DNA from: Bacillus gobiensis
Lineage (GTDB): Bacteria; Bacillota; Bacilli; Bacillales; Bacillaceae
Assembly: GCF_001278705.1 (NCBI RefSeq)
Contig: NZ_CP012600.1
Coordinates: 1,736,190-1,800,189 of the forward strand
Length of the DNA stretch: 64,000 nt
Direction: 5' to 3'
The notes beneath the pieces were generated by a model. That model was not told the DNA's origin. It made no database searches and was given only the letters and a program-made list of their open reading frames with translations. Shown here in pieces: positions 10,790 to 22,947 of the stretch. Each line of letters begins with the position of its first letter. Within the stretch, counting starts at the first letter, position 1. A program made the position numbers and the translations under genes.

Positions 10790-12103
10790 TTAGATTTCTC
10801 TGACTACAATCCTCGAACCTTCTGTCTTCACAATTTTTACTTGTTTGTCTTTTGCGATAAAAGTACCTTCGCTAACGACATCAATTCTTTCATCATTCAA
10901 GACGATCGTTCCGGAAGGCCGGAGCGGGGTCAACGTAACACCAACTTTTCCAATCAGTTCGAGTCGGTTCTCATTAGAAATATAACCGCTTTCTGTATTA
11001 GTAGAGTCATTTAACACTAGCTTTTTAAAAAATTTCATATTTTTCCCCAACACCTTCGTAAATAGAATAGATGCTGCTGCGGCAACTGTGATCGCAATTG
11101 TTAAAGAAATCGACATGACCGCAATATTTCCTGATGCTAAAAACAAACTGATGATAACAGCACAAATTCCAAGTACACCAACTATTCCTCCTGGGACGAT
11201 AAACTCTAATAAGATCATCACAATTCCCGCTATAAAAAGAAGAATCGTTTCTGTACCTGCCAGCCCCGCAATAAAATGACCGAAAAAAAACAGTACAAGA
11301 GAAGTGATCCCCAAGATTCCAGGAATCCCAAATCCGGGAGAAAATAACTCCATGATCAACCCGAGGCTGCCAATCGATAATAATATAGGAATAACTACCG
11401 GATGAGTCACGATTCTGGCAACACTCTCTGCAAAGCTCACCTTAATATCAGTTACCTTCGCATTTTCAAGATTAAGTTTCATCAAAAGCTCATCCAGATT
11501 GGCAGTGATTCCTTCTGTATATCCAACCTCCAATGCACGTTCAGAATTTAATGTCAGCAACTCTCCAGCTGGAGCCCCAACTTCGCTGGCATCAACATCC
11601 ATATCAGCCATTGCCAGAGCATATTTAGGATCACGGCTGTTTTTTGAGGCTGCTTCCTCCATCTCGCTTAACCACAGTGACTCTACTTTTTTATCTGCAG
11701 CATTTCCTTCCATGTCAATCACAGCTGCGGCACCTATCATACCACCAGGTGCCATATAAAGATCATCAGCATTAAGCGCTAGATAAGCACCGGCAGAAAG
11801 TGCCCGCTTATTGACAAAAGCGGTTACAGGAATGTCGGTTGAATTGATAGTATCGGCCATTTCCAATGCTGCATCAACTGCGCCACCTGGAGTATTTATG
11901 TTCAGAATGATATGTGCTGCATTGTTTTCTTCCGCTTCTTTGAAGGATCTTTTGAGAAATTGAGAGAGGCCTTTCTCTACTGTATCTTCGATTGGAATGA
12001 CATACACATTTTCAGAGGTGGATTTTGCGGTCACATGAACTCCTATACTTAAGACTAATACAAAACCATAGATAAGAGCAAGAGCAATCTTTTTTTTAAC
12101 CAT
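10790..12103 (-). CDS. yqeZ: NfeD-family membrane serine protease YqeZ
   Basis: 437 residues. An N-terminal signal/anchor (about 5-27) is followed by a ClpP-class protease domain ([28 protein letters not shown] carrying the nucleophile serine). Then come several membrane segments (about 235-345) and a C-terminal NfeD OB-fold ([19 protein letters not shown]). Long-type NfeD proteins pair with flotillins, and floA is the next gene. A sigma-W-like promoter lies about 45-70 bases upstream, suggesting envelope-stress induction. Confidence 0.92.
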   Translation of the reverse strand: MVKKKIALALIYGFVLVLSIGVHVTAKSTSENVYVIPIEDTVEKGLSQFLKRSFKEAEENNAAHIILNINTPGGAVDAALEMADTINSTDIPVTAFVNKRALSAGAYLALNADDLYMAPGGMIGAAAVIDMEGNAADKKVESLWLSEMEEAASKNSRDPKYALAMADMDVDASEVGAPAGELLTLNSERALEVGYTEGITANLDELLMKLNLENAKVTDIKVSFAESVARIVTHPVVIPILLSIGSLGLIMELFSPGFGIPGILGITSLVLFFFGHFIAGLAGTETILLFIAGIVMILLEFIVPGGIVGVLGICAVIISLFLASGNIAVMSISLTIAITVAAAASILFTKVLGKNMKFFKKLVLNDSTNTESGYISNENRLELIGKVGVTLTPLRPSGTIVLNDERIDVVSEGTFIAKDKQVKIVKTEGSRIVVREI

Positions 12104-12145
12104 GTCCTAATATTACATCCTCCTCTCTTGCTGATATATCTGTAT

Positions 12146-12172
12146 TACGGAAATAACAAACAATATGTTTCA
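12146..12172 (-). promoter_or_regulatory. Sigma-W-like promoter upstream of yqeZ-floA-yqfB
   Basis: On the minus strand TGAAAC (12172-12167) is separated by 17 bases from CGTA (12149-12146). This fits the ECF sigma-W consensus TGAAAC-N16/17-CGTA. The B. subtilis yqeZ operon is a known sigma-W target. Confidence 0.7.
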
Positions 12173-12206
12173 TTTTTTTATAATATGTAGTGCTGTAATT
12201 TTTCAT

Positions 12207-12241
12207 TAAAAAAACATCTCCATAGGAGGAGATGCTTTTTT
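12207..12241 (-). terminator. Terminator after yqeY
   Basis: Hairpin arms CATCTCC and GGAGATG with T runs on both sides; it can act in both directions. On the minus strand it closes the rpsU-yqeY unit before the yqeZ promoter. Confidence 0.75.
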
Positions 12242-12250
12242 TGGCATTTG

Positions 12251-12697
12251 TTAAGAAAGCTGCTGCGATACGAGCTTGTTTACAAGCCCTCCATCAGCTT
12301 TTCCTTTCACCTTTGGCATAATGGCAGACATCACTTTGCCCATTTCTGCCTTCGAGCTTGCCCCGGTTTCAGAAATCGTTTCATTTACGATGCTAAGCAG
12401 CTCATCTTCAGAAAGCTGCTTTGGTAAATAAGCTTCTAAAATATCCAATTCATTTTGAACTTTATCTACTAAATCTGAACGATTTGCGTTTGAAAATTCT
12501 TGGAGGGAGTCTTTACGTTGCTTTACTTCACGAGAAAGGACGGTGAGTTCCTCTTCTTCAGATAACCCGTCTTTCTTAAGCTTAATTGCCTCATTTTGCA
12601 AGGAAGCCTTAACCATTCGAATGACAGAAAGTTTGTCTTTTTCACGGTTTCTCATATACAGCTTCATATCTTGATTTAATCGCTCAAGAAGAGACAT
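12251..12697 (-). CDS. yqeY: YqeY, GatB/YqeY domain protein
   Basis: 148-residue GatB/YqeY-domain protein, related to the tail domain of the amidotransferase GatB that contacts tRNA. The sequence has [18 protein letters not shown] at the start and the C-terminal motif [18 protein letters not shown]. It is co-transcribed with rpsU. A role in tRNA metabolism is inferred from the domain only. Confidence 0.94.
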   Translation of the reverse strand: MSLLERLNQDMKLYMRNREKDKLSVIRMVKASLQNEAIKLKKDGLSEEEELTVLSREVKQRKDSLQEFSNANRSDLVDKVQNELDILEAYLPKQLSEDELLSIVNETISETGASSKAEMGKVMSAIMPKVKGKADGGLVNKLVSQQLS

Positions 12698-12711
12698 AAA
12701 TACACCCTCTT

Positions 12712-12885
12712 TTAGAATTTGCGTTTTCTTGCCGCTTCTGATTTTTTCTTGCGTTTTACGCTAGGTTTTTCATAGAATTCACGCTTTCTTGCTTCTTGCA
12801 ATGTACCTGTCTTTGATACACTGCGTTTGAAGCGACGAAGAGCATCTTCAAGCGATTCGTTTTTTCTAACGACCGTTTTTGACAT
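12712..12885 (-). CDS. rpsU: 30S ribosomal protein S21
   Basis: 57-residue basic protein [20 protein letters not shown] with the lysine/arginine-rich tail of bS21. The frame is open further upstream, but the ATG at 12885 is correct by family length and has GGGAGGG nearby. S21 sits near the anti-Shine-Dalgarno end of 16S rRNA; in B. subtilis rpsU affects the lifestyle switch to biofilm. Confidence 0.98.
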
Positions 12886-13040
12886 TCTCTTTCCCTCCCT
12901 CCGAATACACCAATCGACTGCTATAAAATTATACATGCAATCACGTACCTTGACATTATAATATATGCTACCTCCTTGGTCAACTGAGTGAGCTTTACTC
13001 ATTTTTTTGGTCTAAAAAGTTAGGACGTGTTTGTATAGTA

Positions 13041-13982
13041 ATGGTGGGAGGTTTTAGACAACCAATGATGCTTATAGTATTTTTTATTTCACTGATTGTT
13101 TTGTTCTTATGGGGAATGTACTTAATTCGAAAGGGGCTTGCAGCGCTTACCTCTGAAAAAATTGAGAAGAGCCTGCTGCTATTTACTGACCACCCATTAA
13201 AAGCATTTTTAATAAGTATCTTATTTACCGGAGTACTGCAAAGCAGCTCAGCATTTATGGTTATCGCAATAGGGTTAGTGAGTGCTGGTGCGCTAACGTT
13301 TAAGCAGGCCATTCCGATGGTACTGGGGACAAATGTCGGCTCTACTTTTACGACACAATTTTTAGCCGTCCGGCTGGAATATTTGATTCTTCCGTTGATT
13401 CTTTTTGGGGTATTGCTTGTGATCACCGGCAACCAAAAGTTTAAATCCTTAGGAACGAGTTTTCTTGGCTTAGGACTTATTTTTTTATGCATTGACAGCT
13501 TCTCTGCTCTCGCAGGACCGATTTCAAAAAACGAGCTCGGGGCTCTGATGATTCAGATTTCCAATGAAAGCATTTGGCATTCATTTTTTTTCGGAGCGAT
13601 TTTCACGGCCATTATTCATTCCAGCTCTGTCTGTATCAGTGTCATTATGGGACTCATGAATGGAGGTGTTTTCCAGTTGATTAACGCTTTTGCCGTCGTA
13701 CTTGGCTCAAACGTCGGCACATGCATCACAGCCGTAATGGCATCAGCGCGAGGAGGGCAAGCAGCGCGGCAAACATCGCTTACCCATGTACTGTTTAACG
13801 TTGCCGGTGTATTGCTCGCTTTTCCATTTTTGCCGCAATTCCTTCAATCCATTTATTTCCTCTCATCAAATCCAGCCCAGCAGATCGCCCATTTCAGCTT
13901 ATTGTTTAATCTGTTTACTGCTTTGATAGTCTTGCCATTTACAGGGTATATCCATCGGGTCGTGGCATTTATTGTAAAATGA
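13041..13982 (+). CDS. yqeW: Na/Pi cotransporter family membrane protein YqeW
   Basis: 313-residue polytopic membrane protein with the duplicated NptA/PNaS signature: GVLQSSSAFMV in the first half and AIIHSSSVCISV in the second, each followed by LGTNVGST or LGSNVGTC. It is predicted to import phosphate with sodium. It is one of the few plus-strand genes of the core region and stands alone. An alternative ATG at 13065 lies 13 bases after GGGAGG, so the true start may be there. Confidence 0.9.
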   Translation: MVGGFRQPMMLIVFFISLIVLFLWGMYLIRKGLAALTSEKIEKSLLLFTDHPLKAFLISILFTGVLQSSSAFMVIAIGLVSAGALTFKQAIPMVLGTNVGSTFTTQFLAVRLEYLILPLILFGVLLVITGNQKFKSLGTSFLGLGLIFLCIDSFSALAGPISKNELGALMIQISNESIWHSFFFGAIFTAIIHSSSVCISVIMGLMNGGVFQLINAFAVVLGSNVGTCITAVMASARGGQAARQTSLTHVLFNVAGVLLAFPFLPQFLQSIYFLSSNPAQQIAHFSLLFNLFTALIVLPFTGYIHRVVAFIVK

Positions 13983-14150
13983 AGTTTTTTTGCGGGGGCT
14001 TACAGCGCAAACACATTCTTAATAATGATAACTCAGGCATACAATTTAATTTGGTTGAAAGATTTTTTTTGAGGTTTATTTTTTAATGACGTGATTCTGC
14101 ATCTTTTCCGGCGATCTTTTCATTATTTCGGCTATCCCGCGACGATTTTT

Positions 14151-14186
14151 CAAAAAAGCCGCCCTCCATTTTGGAGCGGGCGGCTT
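14151..14186 (-). terminator. Terminator after deoC
   Basis: GC-rich hairpin with arms AGCCGCCC and GGCGGCT and an inner CTCC/GGAG pairing, followed on the minus strand by TTTTTT. It lies just past the deoC stop. Confidence 0.85.
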
Positions 14187-14191
14187 CCATC

Positions 14192-14863
14192 TTAATAATC
14201 TGTTTCTGCGAGCTCGTCATTGACGATTGAAACGCCAGCGCTTGCTCCGATTCGTGTCGCCCCAGCAGAGATCATCAGAACAGCACCTTCTTTATCCCTT
14301 ACTCCTCCAGATGCTTTCACACCGATTTCTGGTCCTACTGTTTGGCGCATCAGCTTAATATCTTCTTCTGTAGCCCCTCCAGTGGAAAAACCGGTTGACG
14401 TTTTTACAAAATCAGCACCGGCGCGAACGGCAAGCTCGCAGGCCAGCTTTTTCTCTTCATCGGTCAAAAGGCTTGTTTCTATAATAACCTTTATAAGCGC
14501 TTTTCCTTTTGCTGCTTCGACCACAGCTTTAATGTCTTGCTCAACAAGCTCCGTGTTGCTGTCTTTTAATGCGCCGATATTAATGACCATATCGACTTCA
14601 TCGGCGCCATTTTTGATCGCATCCGACGTTTCAAAAGCCTTTACAGCGCTTGTTGTTGCGCCGAGCGGAAAGCCAATTACCGTACAAACCTTTGCTTCAG
14701 AGTTTTTTAATAATTCACTTGCATAGGATACCCACGTTGGATTTACGCAAACTGAAGCAAAATTATATTCACTCGCCTCTTGGCAGAGTTTTTCAATTTG
14801 CTGCTTTGATGTATCAGGCTTCAATGCCGTATGATCGATCATATAAGCGATTTCTGTTGACAT
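14192..14863 (-). CDS. deoC: Deoxyribose-phosphate aldolase
   Basis: Splits 2-deoxyribose-5-phosphate into glyceraldehyde-3-phosphate and acetaldehyde in deoxynucleoside catabolism. The Schiff-base lysine is in DFVKTSTGF, the second active-site lysine in [10 protein letters not shown], and the phosphate site is near the C-terminus. The ATG at 14863 has an ideal AGGAGGG and gives the family length of 223. In B. subtilis deoC lies elsewhere in a dra operon; here it is a single gene between mtaB and yqeW. Confidence 0.96.
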   Translation of the reverse strand: MSTEIAYMIDHTALKPDTSKQQIEKLCQEASEYNFASVCVNPTWVSYASELLKNSEAKVCTVIGFPLGATTSAVKAFETSDAIKNGADEVDMVINIGALKDSNTELVEQDIKAVVEAAKGKALIKVIIETSLLTDEEKKLACELAVRAGADFVKTSTGFSTGGATEEDIKLMRQTVGPEIGVKASGGVRDKEGAVLMISAGATRIGASAGVSIVNDELAETDY

Positions 14864-14930
14864 TAGAGTTTCCCTCCTGCTTTTTCCGCACAAAAGTGAG
14901 TTCGTAATCTAAACGAATTGTCTTGAATAT

Positions 14931-16286
14931 TTAAGACGACAGGCGTACATTATCAAGTGCTTCATTCTTAATCGTCGTAACGAACTGGCCTTGATTATAC
15001 GGATATCCAGCCTTGAGTATTTTTACTTTCACCAATTCTCCAATAAGATTTTCATTGCCTTCGAAAACTACTTTCATGTAATTGTCTGTGTACCCAACAT
15101 AAAGATTTTCAGTTTCCGATTCTTTAAACCGTTCTTCTGGGATCACTTCCAATACTTCTCCTTCATATCGAGAGGCATACTGTTTCGCCAATTGGTCAGA
15201 AAGCTCGATTAATCGATGAACCCGTTCGTTTTTCACTTGTTCATCTACTTGGTTTTCCATTCTAGCGGCAGGAGTGCCTGTGCGTTTGCTGTACGGAAAA
15301 ACATGAAGCTCAGAAAATTGATGATCCTTCACAAATTGATAGGTTTCTATAAATTCTTCCTCTGTTTCACCAGGAAATCCTACGATGACGTCAGATGTCA
15401 CAGCAAGCCCAGGCAATGCTGCTTTCAATTTAACCAAACGTTCAGCAAAAAATTCCATCGTGTATTTTCTTCTCATACGTTTTAGTACACTATTTGATCC
15501 AGATTGCAGCGGAATGTGTAAATGTCTAACGATTTTATCAGATTGATCCAGAACCTCGATGACTTCATCCGTAATCTGGCTGGCTTCAATTGATGAAATT
15601 CGAATCCGTTTTAAGCCGGTCACACGCGTGTCTAGTTCTTTGAGAAGCTTTGCAAAATTATAATCCTTCATGTCTTCTCCGTATCCACCGGTGTGAATAC
15701 CAGTCAGAACGATTTCTTTATAGCCCGCATCGACAAGCTGCTGTGCTTGGCGAATGACCTCTTCCGGGTCGCGTGATCGAAGAAGGCCGCGTGCCCATGG
15801 GATAATACAGAAAGTACAGAAATTATTACAGCCTTCCTGGATTTTCAATGATGCACGAGTGCGATCTGTAAAAGCAGGCACCTCTAGCTCTTCATAAACT
15901 CTTGTTCTCATGATGTTAGTAACGCCGTTTATCGGTTGTCTTTCTTCACGATACTGCTTAATATAATCAAGCATTTTTTTCCTGTCTTGCGTACCGACTA
16001 CGATATCTACGCCAGGAATTGCCATGATTTCAGCAGGAGACGTTTGCGCGTAACAGCCTGTTACACAAATAACGGCGTCAGGGTTTTTTCGGATCGCTCT
16101 TCTAATAACCTGCCGGCTTTTTTTATCTCCCGTATTCGTCACTGTGCAAGTATTAATCACGTACACATCTGCCGTTTGTTCATATTCTTTACGTTCGTAC
16201 CCGGCTTCTTTAAAAAGCTGCCATATGGCTTCTGTTTCATAATGGTTGACTTTACAGCCAAGGGTATGAAATGCAACTGTTGACAT
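14931..16286 (-). CDS. mtaB: tRNA t6A37 methylthiotransferase MtaB
   Basis: Radical-SAM enzyme that converts t6A37 to ms2t6A37 in tRNAs decoding ANN codons. Domain order: N-terminal UPF0004 domain (TLGCKVNHYETEA, INTCTVT, VTGCYAQ), radical-SAM core with CNNFCTFCIIP, and C-terminal TRAM domain. 451 residues is normal for the family. Its ATG overlaps the last base of rsmE, so translation is coupled. Confidence 0.96.
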   Translation of the reverse strand: MSTVAFHTLGCKVNHYETEAIWQLFKEAGYERKEYEQTADVYVINTCTVTNTGDKKSRQVIRRAIRKNPDAVICVTGCYAQTSPAEIMAIPGVDIVVGTQDRKKMLDYIKQYREERQPINGVTNIMRTRVYEELEVPAFTDRTRASLKIQEGCNNFCTFCIIPWARGLLRSRDPEEVIRQAQQLVDAGYKEIVLTGIHTGGYGEDMKDYNFAKLLKELDTRVTGLKRIRISSIEASQITDEVIEVLDQSDKIVRHLHIPLQSGSNSVLKRMRRKYTMEFFAERLVKLKAALPGLAVTSDVIVGFPGETEEEFIETYQFVKDHQFSELHVFPYSKRTGTPAARMENQVDEQVKNERVHRLIELSDQLAKQYASRYEGEVLEVIPEERFKESETENLYVGYTDNYMKVVFEGNENLIGELVKVKILKAGYPYNQGQFVTTIKNEALDNVRLSS

Positions 16287-17056
16287 TATTGTTCACCTCT
16301 AGCTAACTCAGTATGGTAGGATATGGCAGATAAAGCGTAAAGCGGTGCCGTCTCTGCTCGTAAAATTCTTGGTCCAAGACCGCAGACAACAGCTCCTTTT
16401 TCTTTAAGCGCTTTGATTTCTTCCGAATCAAATCCGCCTTCCGGACCAAAAAGAAATAAAATCGAAGAATCTGATGACGAGCGTTTTAATACTTGATAAA
16501 ATTCGCTTGCCTCTCCTTCTTTGGAAGACTCTTCATATGCAACGATACAAGTATCAAACTCATCCATCCTGTTCAACAGGACGTTAAATGAAAGTAAAGG
16601 CTCCACATGAGGAATGAGGCTGCGATAGGATTGTTCAGCTGCCTCTTTCACTATTTTTTTCCATCGCTCGAGCTTTTTAACAGCTTTTTTTTCATCCAGC
16701 TTCACTATAGATCTCTTTGATTGAAAAGAGAGAAAAGAACAAGCGCCTAGCTCAGTGCCTTTTTGCAGCACTAATTCATACTTATCGCCCTTCAAAAGGC
16801 CGCTGGCAATATTTACACGCAGCGGGAGCTCTCTCGACTTTCCGGTCCATTCCTCGACTTTGCAATCTATTCTCTCATGGAATATGGCTTCAATCAAACA
16901 GACCGCCTCGAAACCATCTTTTGTCATGCAGATCACATGATCCCCCGGCTGCATTCTCATAACATGCGATATGTGATGGACGTCCTCGCCTGTTATCGAA
17001 ATTAGCTCTGCAGAATTTACCTGTTCCTTTTTCTGTTCAATAAAATACCGCTGCAT
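16286..17056 (-). CDS. rsmE: RsmE, 16S rRNA m3U1498 methyltransferase
   Basis: SPOUT-class methyltransferase for U1498 of 16S rRNA. The deep-trefoil knot is at the C-terminus: FLFGPEGGFDSEEI and GLGPRILRAETAP. The ATG at 17056 (MQRYFIEQKKEQ) gives 256 residues, the standard length; the longer open frame runs into prmA. Confidence 0.95.
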   Translation of the reverse strand: MQRYFIEQKKEQVNSAELISITGEDVHHISHVMRMQPGDHVICMTKDGFEAVCLIEAIFHERIDCKVEEWTGKSRELPLRVNIASGLLKGDKYELVLQKGTELGACSFLSFQSKRSIVKLDEKKAVKKLERWKKIVKEAAEQSYRSLIPHVEPLLSFNVLLNRMDEFDTCIVAYEESSKEGEASEFYQVLKRSSSDSSILFLFGPEGGFDSEEIKALKEKGAVVCGLGPRILRAETAPLYALSAISYHTELARGEQ

Positions 17057-17075
17057 ACGTAAGCGACTTCCTTTT

Positions 17076-18011
17076 TTATTTTTTTGCAATGATACTGATC
17101 CAATCTTCCATTGCCAAGGTTTCAACAATGTCAAAGCCAGCCTGGATTAACGCATCTCTTACTTCTTGTTTCTTGTGGTTAATGATGCCCGAAGTAATAA
17201 ATATTCCATCTTTCTTTAACAGCTTATAGGCATCGTCTGTAAAACGCAAAATAACTTCAGCCAAAATATTTGCGATGATAACATCATTTTCTTCTGGCAT
17301 ATTATCAAGAAGGTTGTTTTGCTTCACTGTGATTTGCCCGCTTACTTTATTAAGCTTTACATTCAGCCGGGCACTTTCTACTGCTACAGGGTCAAGGTCT
17401 GTCGCAAGAATAGATTCTGCCCCAAGCTGAGCCGCCGCAATACTTAATATGCCGCTGCCTGTTCCTACGTCAATAACGTGATCCCCTTTATGGAGGTACC
17501 TTTCAAGCGCCTGGATACAAAGAACGGTCGTAGGGTGCGTTCCGGTTCCGAAAGCCATTCCCGGATCCAGCTCAATAATGAGCTCATCGGTATTTACCGG
17601 CGTATATTCCTCCCAGGTTGGCACAATCGTAACTTTTTCTGATATTTTTACGGGATGATAATATTTCTTCCAAGAAGTTGCCCATTCTTCTTCGTGCATT
17701 TCACTAATTGTAATTTTATTAGTTCCGATATCAATATTGTAAAGAAGCAAGTTGTTAATCGATTCTTTAATGCCATCAACAGTTTCTCCAAGAAAGCTGT
17801 TGATTTGCAAATACGCTTTAACAACCACCCCTTCATCAGGATAATCATCAGGGTTGAGTTGGTAGATTTCCCCATATTTATTTTCCCGATCTTTTATGAG
17901 GTCAAGCTGATCCTCAATCACAACTCCGCTCGCTCCCGCTTCGTGCAAAATATTCGATATCGGCTCAACGGCTTCATGTGTTGTGTGGATACTAATTTCA
18001 GACCATTTCAA
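17076..18011 (-). CDS. prmA: PrmA, ribosomal protein L11 methyltransferase
   Basis: Class I SAM methyltransferase that trimethylates ribosomal protein L11. Motif I is [14 protein letters not shown] and the catalytic region is [11 protein letters not shown]. The TTG at 18011 follows GAGGAG with 9-base spacing and gives exactly the 311-residue family form beginning [13 protein letters not shown]. Last gene but two of the hrcA heat-shock operon, as in B. subtilis. Confidence 0.95.
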   Translation of the reverse strand: MKWSEISIHTTHEAVEPISNILHEAGASGVVIEDQLDLIKDRENKYGEIYQLNPDDYPDEGVVVKAYLQINSFLGETVDGIKESINNLLLYNIDIGTNKITISEMHEEEWATSWKKYYHPVKISEKVTIVPTWEEYTPVNTDELIIELDPGMAFGTGTHPTTVLCIQALERYLHKGDHVIDVGTGSGILSIAAAQLGAESILATDLDPVAVESARLNVKLNKVSGQITVKQNNLLDNMPEENDVIIANILAEVILRFTDDAYKLLKKDGIFITSGIINHKKQEVRDALIQAGFDIVETLAMEDWISIIAKK

Positions 18012-18030
18012 ATCTACCAACTCCTCTTAA

Positions 18031-19155
18031 TTACTCTCCCTTAAACGCTCGTTTTACTTTATCAAAAAAGCTCATTTCGTGTTCATCGGGACGATTGCCT
18101 GATACTTCTGCAAATTCTCTGATAATGTCTTTTTGGTTTTCTGTTAAATTGGTTGGAGTGACAACACGGACAACGATGTGCTGATCTCCCTGTCCGTATC
18201 CGCGAACATTGGCAACACCTTTTCCTTTTAAACGGAATTTCGTGCCTGTTTGTGTTCCAGCCGGTACCTTGAGCTTTACTTTTCCGTGCAGCGTCGGTAC
18301 TTCTATTTCATCTCCAAGAGCGGCTTGGGCAAAGGTCAATGGCATCTCGCAATAGATATCGTCACCATCTCGTTCAAAAAATTCATGGCTTCTTACATGG
18401 AAGACGACGAATAGGTCTCCTGGAGGACCTCCATTTACACCTGGTTCACCCTGTCCGGACACTCGCATTTGCTGGCCGTCATCGACACCGGCAGGGATAT
18501 TCACCTTAATGGTTTTGCGTTTGTTTACTTTGCCACTTCCGCCGCAAGTCGAACATTTATGCTTGATCTGTTTCCCAGTTCCACTGCAGTAATGACAAAC
18601 TCGACGGTTGACAATTTTTCCAAATGGGGTATTTTGCTCCACATTTAATTGACCCGCGCCGCCGCAATGACTGCAGGTTTCTGGTTTAGTACCCGGTTTT
18701 GCCCCAGAGCCTTTACACGTATCGCACGTTTCTTCACGTGGAATTTCAATTGATGTATCTTTTCCGAAAACAGCTTCTTCAAAGGAAAGAGTCATCGTAT
18801 ACTGCAAATCAGCACCTTGGCGAGGCGCATTTGGATCACGTCTTCTTCCGCCGCCGCCAAAAATGCTTGAAAAGATATCGTCAAACCCGCCAAATCCGCC
18901 AAAATCGCCGCCGCCGAAGCCTCCAGCGCCTTGATTTGGATCGGTATGGCCAAATTGGTCGTACTGGGCGCGTTTCTGTTCATCAGACAAATTCTCGTAG
19001 GCTTCCTTCGCCTCTTTAAACTTCTCGTCAGCCCCCGGCTCTTTATTAATATCTGGATGGTATTTTTTTGAAAGCTTACGGTAAGCCTTTTTGATTTCAT
19101 CTTTTGAGGCGTTTTTACCGACGCCCAACACTTCGTAGTAATCACGCTTACTCAT
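18031..19155 (-). CDS. dnaJ: DnaJ co-chaperone
   Basis: Type I Hsp40. The J domain (1-70) contains HPD in KYHPDINK, followed by a glycine/phenylalanine-rich linker ([20 protein letters not shown]) and four CxxCxGxG zinc repeats ([36 protein letters not shown]). The C-terminal substrate domain completes 374 residues. It stimulates the DnaK ATPase and hands over unfolded clients. Confidence 0.98.
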   Translation of the reverse strand: MSKRDYYEVLGVGKNASKDEIKKAYRKLSKKYHPDINKEPGADEKFKEAKEAYENLSDEQKRAQYDQFGHTDPNQGAGGFGGGDFGGFGGFDDIFSSIFGGGGRRRDPNAPRQGADLQYTMTLSFEEAVFGKDTSIEIPREETCDTCKGSGAKPGTKPETCSHCGGAGQLNVEQNTPFGKIVNRRVCHYCSGTGKQIKHKCSTCGGSGKVNKRKTIKVNIPAGVDDGQQMRVSGQGEPGVNGGPPGDLFVVFHVRSHEFFERDGDDIYCEMPLTFAQAALGDEIEVPTLHGKVKLKVPAGTQTGTKFRLKGKGVANVRGYGQGDQHIVVRVVTPTNLTENQKDIIREFAEVSGNRPDEHEMSFFDKVKRAFKGE

Positions 19156-19236
19156 TGCTTCACACTCCCGATTTTCTCACATAAATAAGATTGTATCATT
19201 TCTTTTCAGATTTTATCAATTCTTTTCTAGCTTCAA

Positions 19237-19279
19237 GCGAAAAAAGTCAAAGCCAAGAGATGCCTGACTTTGACTTTTT
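19237..19279 (-). terminator. Terminator/attenuator between dnaK and dnaJ
   Basis: Arms AAAAGTCAAAG and CTTTGACTTTTTT pair around a 15-base loop, with a T run in the minus-strand sense. It lies between dnaK and dnaJ inside the operon, so it probably lowers expression of the distal genes relative to dnaK. Confidence 0.7.
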
Positions 19280-19309
19280 TTCATTTTGTTCTTTTTTCAA
19301 TCAGAAGCT

Positions 19310-21160
<1,851 letters not shown>

Positions 21161-21168
21161 CTATGTAG

Positions 21169-21762
21169 TTATTGGTTTACTTTTACCATAGATGGACGAA
21201 TGACACGGTCCTTAAGCTTGTAGCCTTTTTGCAATTCTTCGACCACAACGTTCGAATCATAACTTTCATCTTCTACCTGCATGACAGCTTGGTGAAGGGT
21301 TGGGTCAAATTCCTCTCCAACTGCAGGAATAATTTCAACACCTTCTTTTGTCAAAGCCTCAACGAGCTGGCGCTGCACCATTTGCATGCCTTGCAATAAA
21401 CTCTCTGTCTGATCGTTTTCGGGGTTTATTTGCAGCGCTCTTTCAAAGCTGTCTAACGCTGGAAGGATTTCTGTTACGATATTTTGAGAACGGTATTTTT
21501 GGATTGTTTCCTGTTCCGTCCGAGTACGGCGTTTATAATTTTCAAAATCCGCCTGAACACGCAGGATTTTGTTTTCTTTTTCGTCTAGAAGCTCTTGTAA
21601 TTTTGCTACTTCATTTTGAAGAACTTGAGTATCGTTTGCAGACTCTTCCTGAACATCTGCCTCTTCATTAGCAGAGTCAGCAGCTTCATTGGAAAATCCC
21701 CCAGCTTCCTGTTGTTCTTCCTCTGTTTCAACGTGCTCTGCTGTATTCTTTTTCTCTGTCAA
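21169..21762 (-). CDS. grpE: GrpE nucleotide exchange factor
   Basis: Nucleotide exchange factor for DnaK. Acidic, disordered N-terminus (about 1-45), long coiled coil (LQNEVAKLQELLDEKENKIL), and C-terminal beta domain with the family motif VVEELQKGYKLKDRVIRPSM. It begins with TTG at 21762 after GGAGGTG. Confidence 0.97.
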   Translation of the reverse strand: MTEKKNTAEHVETEEEQQEAGGFSNEAADSANEEADVQEESANDTQVLQNEVAKLQELLDEKENKILRVQADFENYKRRTRTEQETIQKYRSQNIVTEILPALDSFERALQINPENDQTESLLQGMQMVQRQLVEALTKEGVEIIPAVGEEFDPTLHQAVMQVEDESYDSNVVVEELQKGYKLKDRVIRPSMVKVNQ

Positions 21763-21830
21763 CTGTGTTCACCTCCCTCAAAGGCTTCGGTACGGATATA
21801 TTTTATTCAAATCCCTTTGCCTTTGTCACT

Positions 21831-22862
21831 TTACTCATCATACAGACTCGTCAGTGCATTTGACAAGTCTGAACTAACCTGATTCAACAAACTCACAACC
21901 CTTGAATAATCCATACGGATCGGGCCGATAATTGCGATCGAGCCAATTTGTTTAGAACCGACTGAATAGTTGGCGGTTAGCAGGCTGCAAAACTCCATCG
22001 CTTCGTTATCATTTTCCTTACCGATTTTTATCGATATTCCATGGTGATTATTTTCGAACAAGCGTATAACATCCTGCTTTTCTTCAATCATGGACAACAG
22101 CGACCTCACACGGTCAATATCGTGGAATTCCGGCTGATTCAGCATATTGATCTTGCCGCCATAATAAAGCTGTCCGTCATCAATAGATGAATGGAAAGCT
22201 GCGGATAAACCGCTGAACACATGGTCATAGTTTTCAATATGGGATTTTAAAAAGATTACAATCTCTTTAAAAATCCGATCCTTCAGCTCAGACATTGGCA
22301 CACCCGAGAGGCGCTCATTCAGAATATTGATTAGCTTTTCGAGATCTGACAAATTAACTTTCCCCGGGAAATTAATCAGCTTGTGTTCTACATGTCCAGT
22401 ATTCGTAACAAGAATCGCTACCGCTTTATCAGGTTGAATAGGAACAATTTGAATTTGCTTCAAGTGATTCTCGCTGATTCTCGGCCCCAACACAATTGAT
22501 GTATAGTTAGTCAAATCTGATAAAACTTGGGCTGACTTTTGAACAATTCTTTCAAGCTCAACTATTTTCGCTTTAAAAACAGACTGAATTAAGGTTAAAT
22601 CTGTTTTTGTCAGCATTCGCGGGGATAATAAATGATCCACATAATATCGATACCCTCTTTCAGAAGGAACCCTTCCGGAGGAAGTATGAGTTTTTTCAAT
22701 GAAACCGAGCTCTTCAAGATCAGCCATTTCATTCCGGATCGTCGCCGAGCTGAATTGGATTTCACCTTTTTTGGACAACGTTCTTGATCCGACCGGCTGC
22801 GCATTCTGGATGAAATCATTGATTATTACTTGCAGAATTAAAAGCTGACGATCTGTTAACAC
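21831..22862 (-). CDS. hrcA: HrcA heat-shock repressor
   Basis: Represses the dnaK operon by binding CIRCE and needs GroEL for activity. N-terminal winged helix ([38 protein letters not shown]) and a GAF-like C-terminal domain. The frame opens inside the CIRCE element. The GTG at 22862 follows AGGGGTG by 6 bases and yields the 343-residue family length starting VLTDRQ. Confidence 0.96.
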   Translation of the reverse strand: MLTDRQLLILQVIINDFIQNAQPVGSRTLSKKGEIQFSSATIRNEMADLEELGFIEKTHTSSGRVPSERGYRYYVDHLLSPRMLTKTDLTLIQSVFKAKIVELERIVQKSAQVLSDLTNYTSIVLGPRISENHLKQIQIVPIQPDKAVAILVTNTGHVEHKLINFPGKVNLSDLEKLINILNERLSGVPMSELKDRIFKEIVIFLKSHIENYDHVFSGLSAAFHSSIDDGQLYYGGKINMLNQPEFHDIDRVRSLLSMIEEKQDVIRLFENNHHGISIKIGKENDNEAMEFCSLLTANYSVGSKQIGSIAIIGPIRMDYSRVVSLLNQVSSDLSNALTSLYDE

Positions 22863-22876
22863 CATCATCACCCCTG

Positions 22877-22903
22877 TTAGCACTCTGTATGAATGAGTGC
22901 TAA
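22877..22903 (-). promoter_or_regulatory. CIRCE operator of the hrcA-grpE-dnaK-dnaJ operon
   Basis: A perfect TTAGCACTC-N9-GAGTGCTAA inverted repeat lies immediately upstream of the hrcA start. This is the established HrcA binding site and makes the operon autoregulated. Confidence 0.98.
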
Positions 22904-22914
22904 TTCTATAACAA

Positions 22915-22942
22915 AATTATCAAACCCATTTTAAAATGTCAA
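22915..22942 (-). promoter_or_regulatory. Sigma-A promoter of the hrcA operon
   Basis: Minus strand: TTGACA at 22942-22937, a 16-base spacer, then ATAATT at 22920-22915. CIRCE begins 12 bases downstream, where it would cover the transcription start. Confidence 0.7.
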
Positions 22943-22947
22943 TTCAT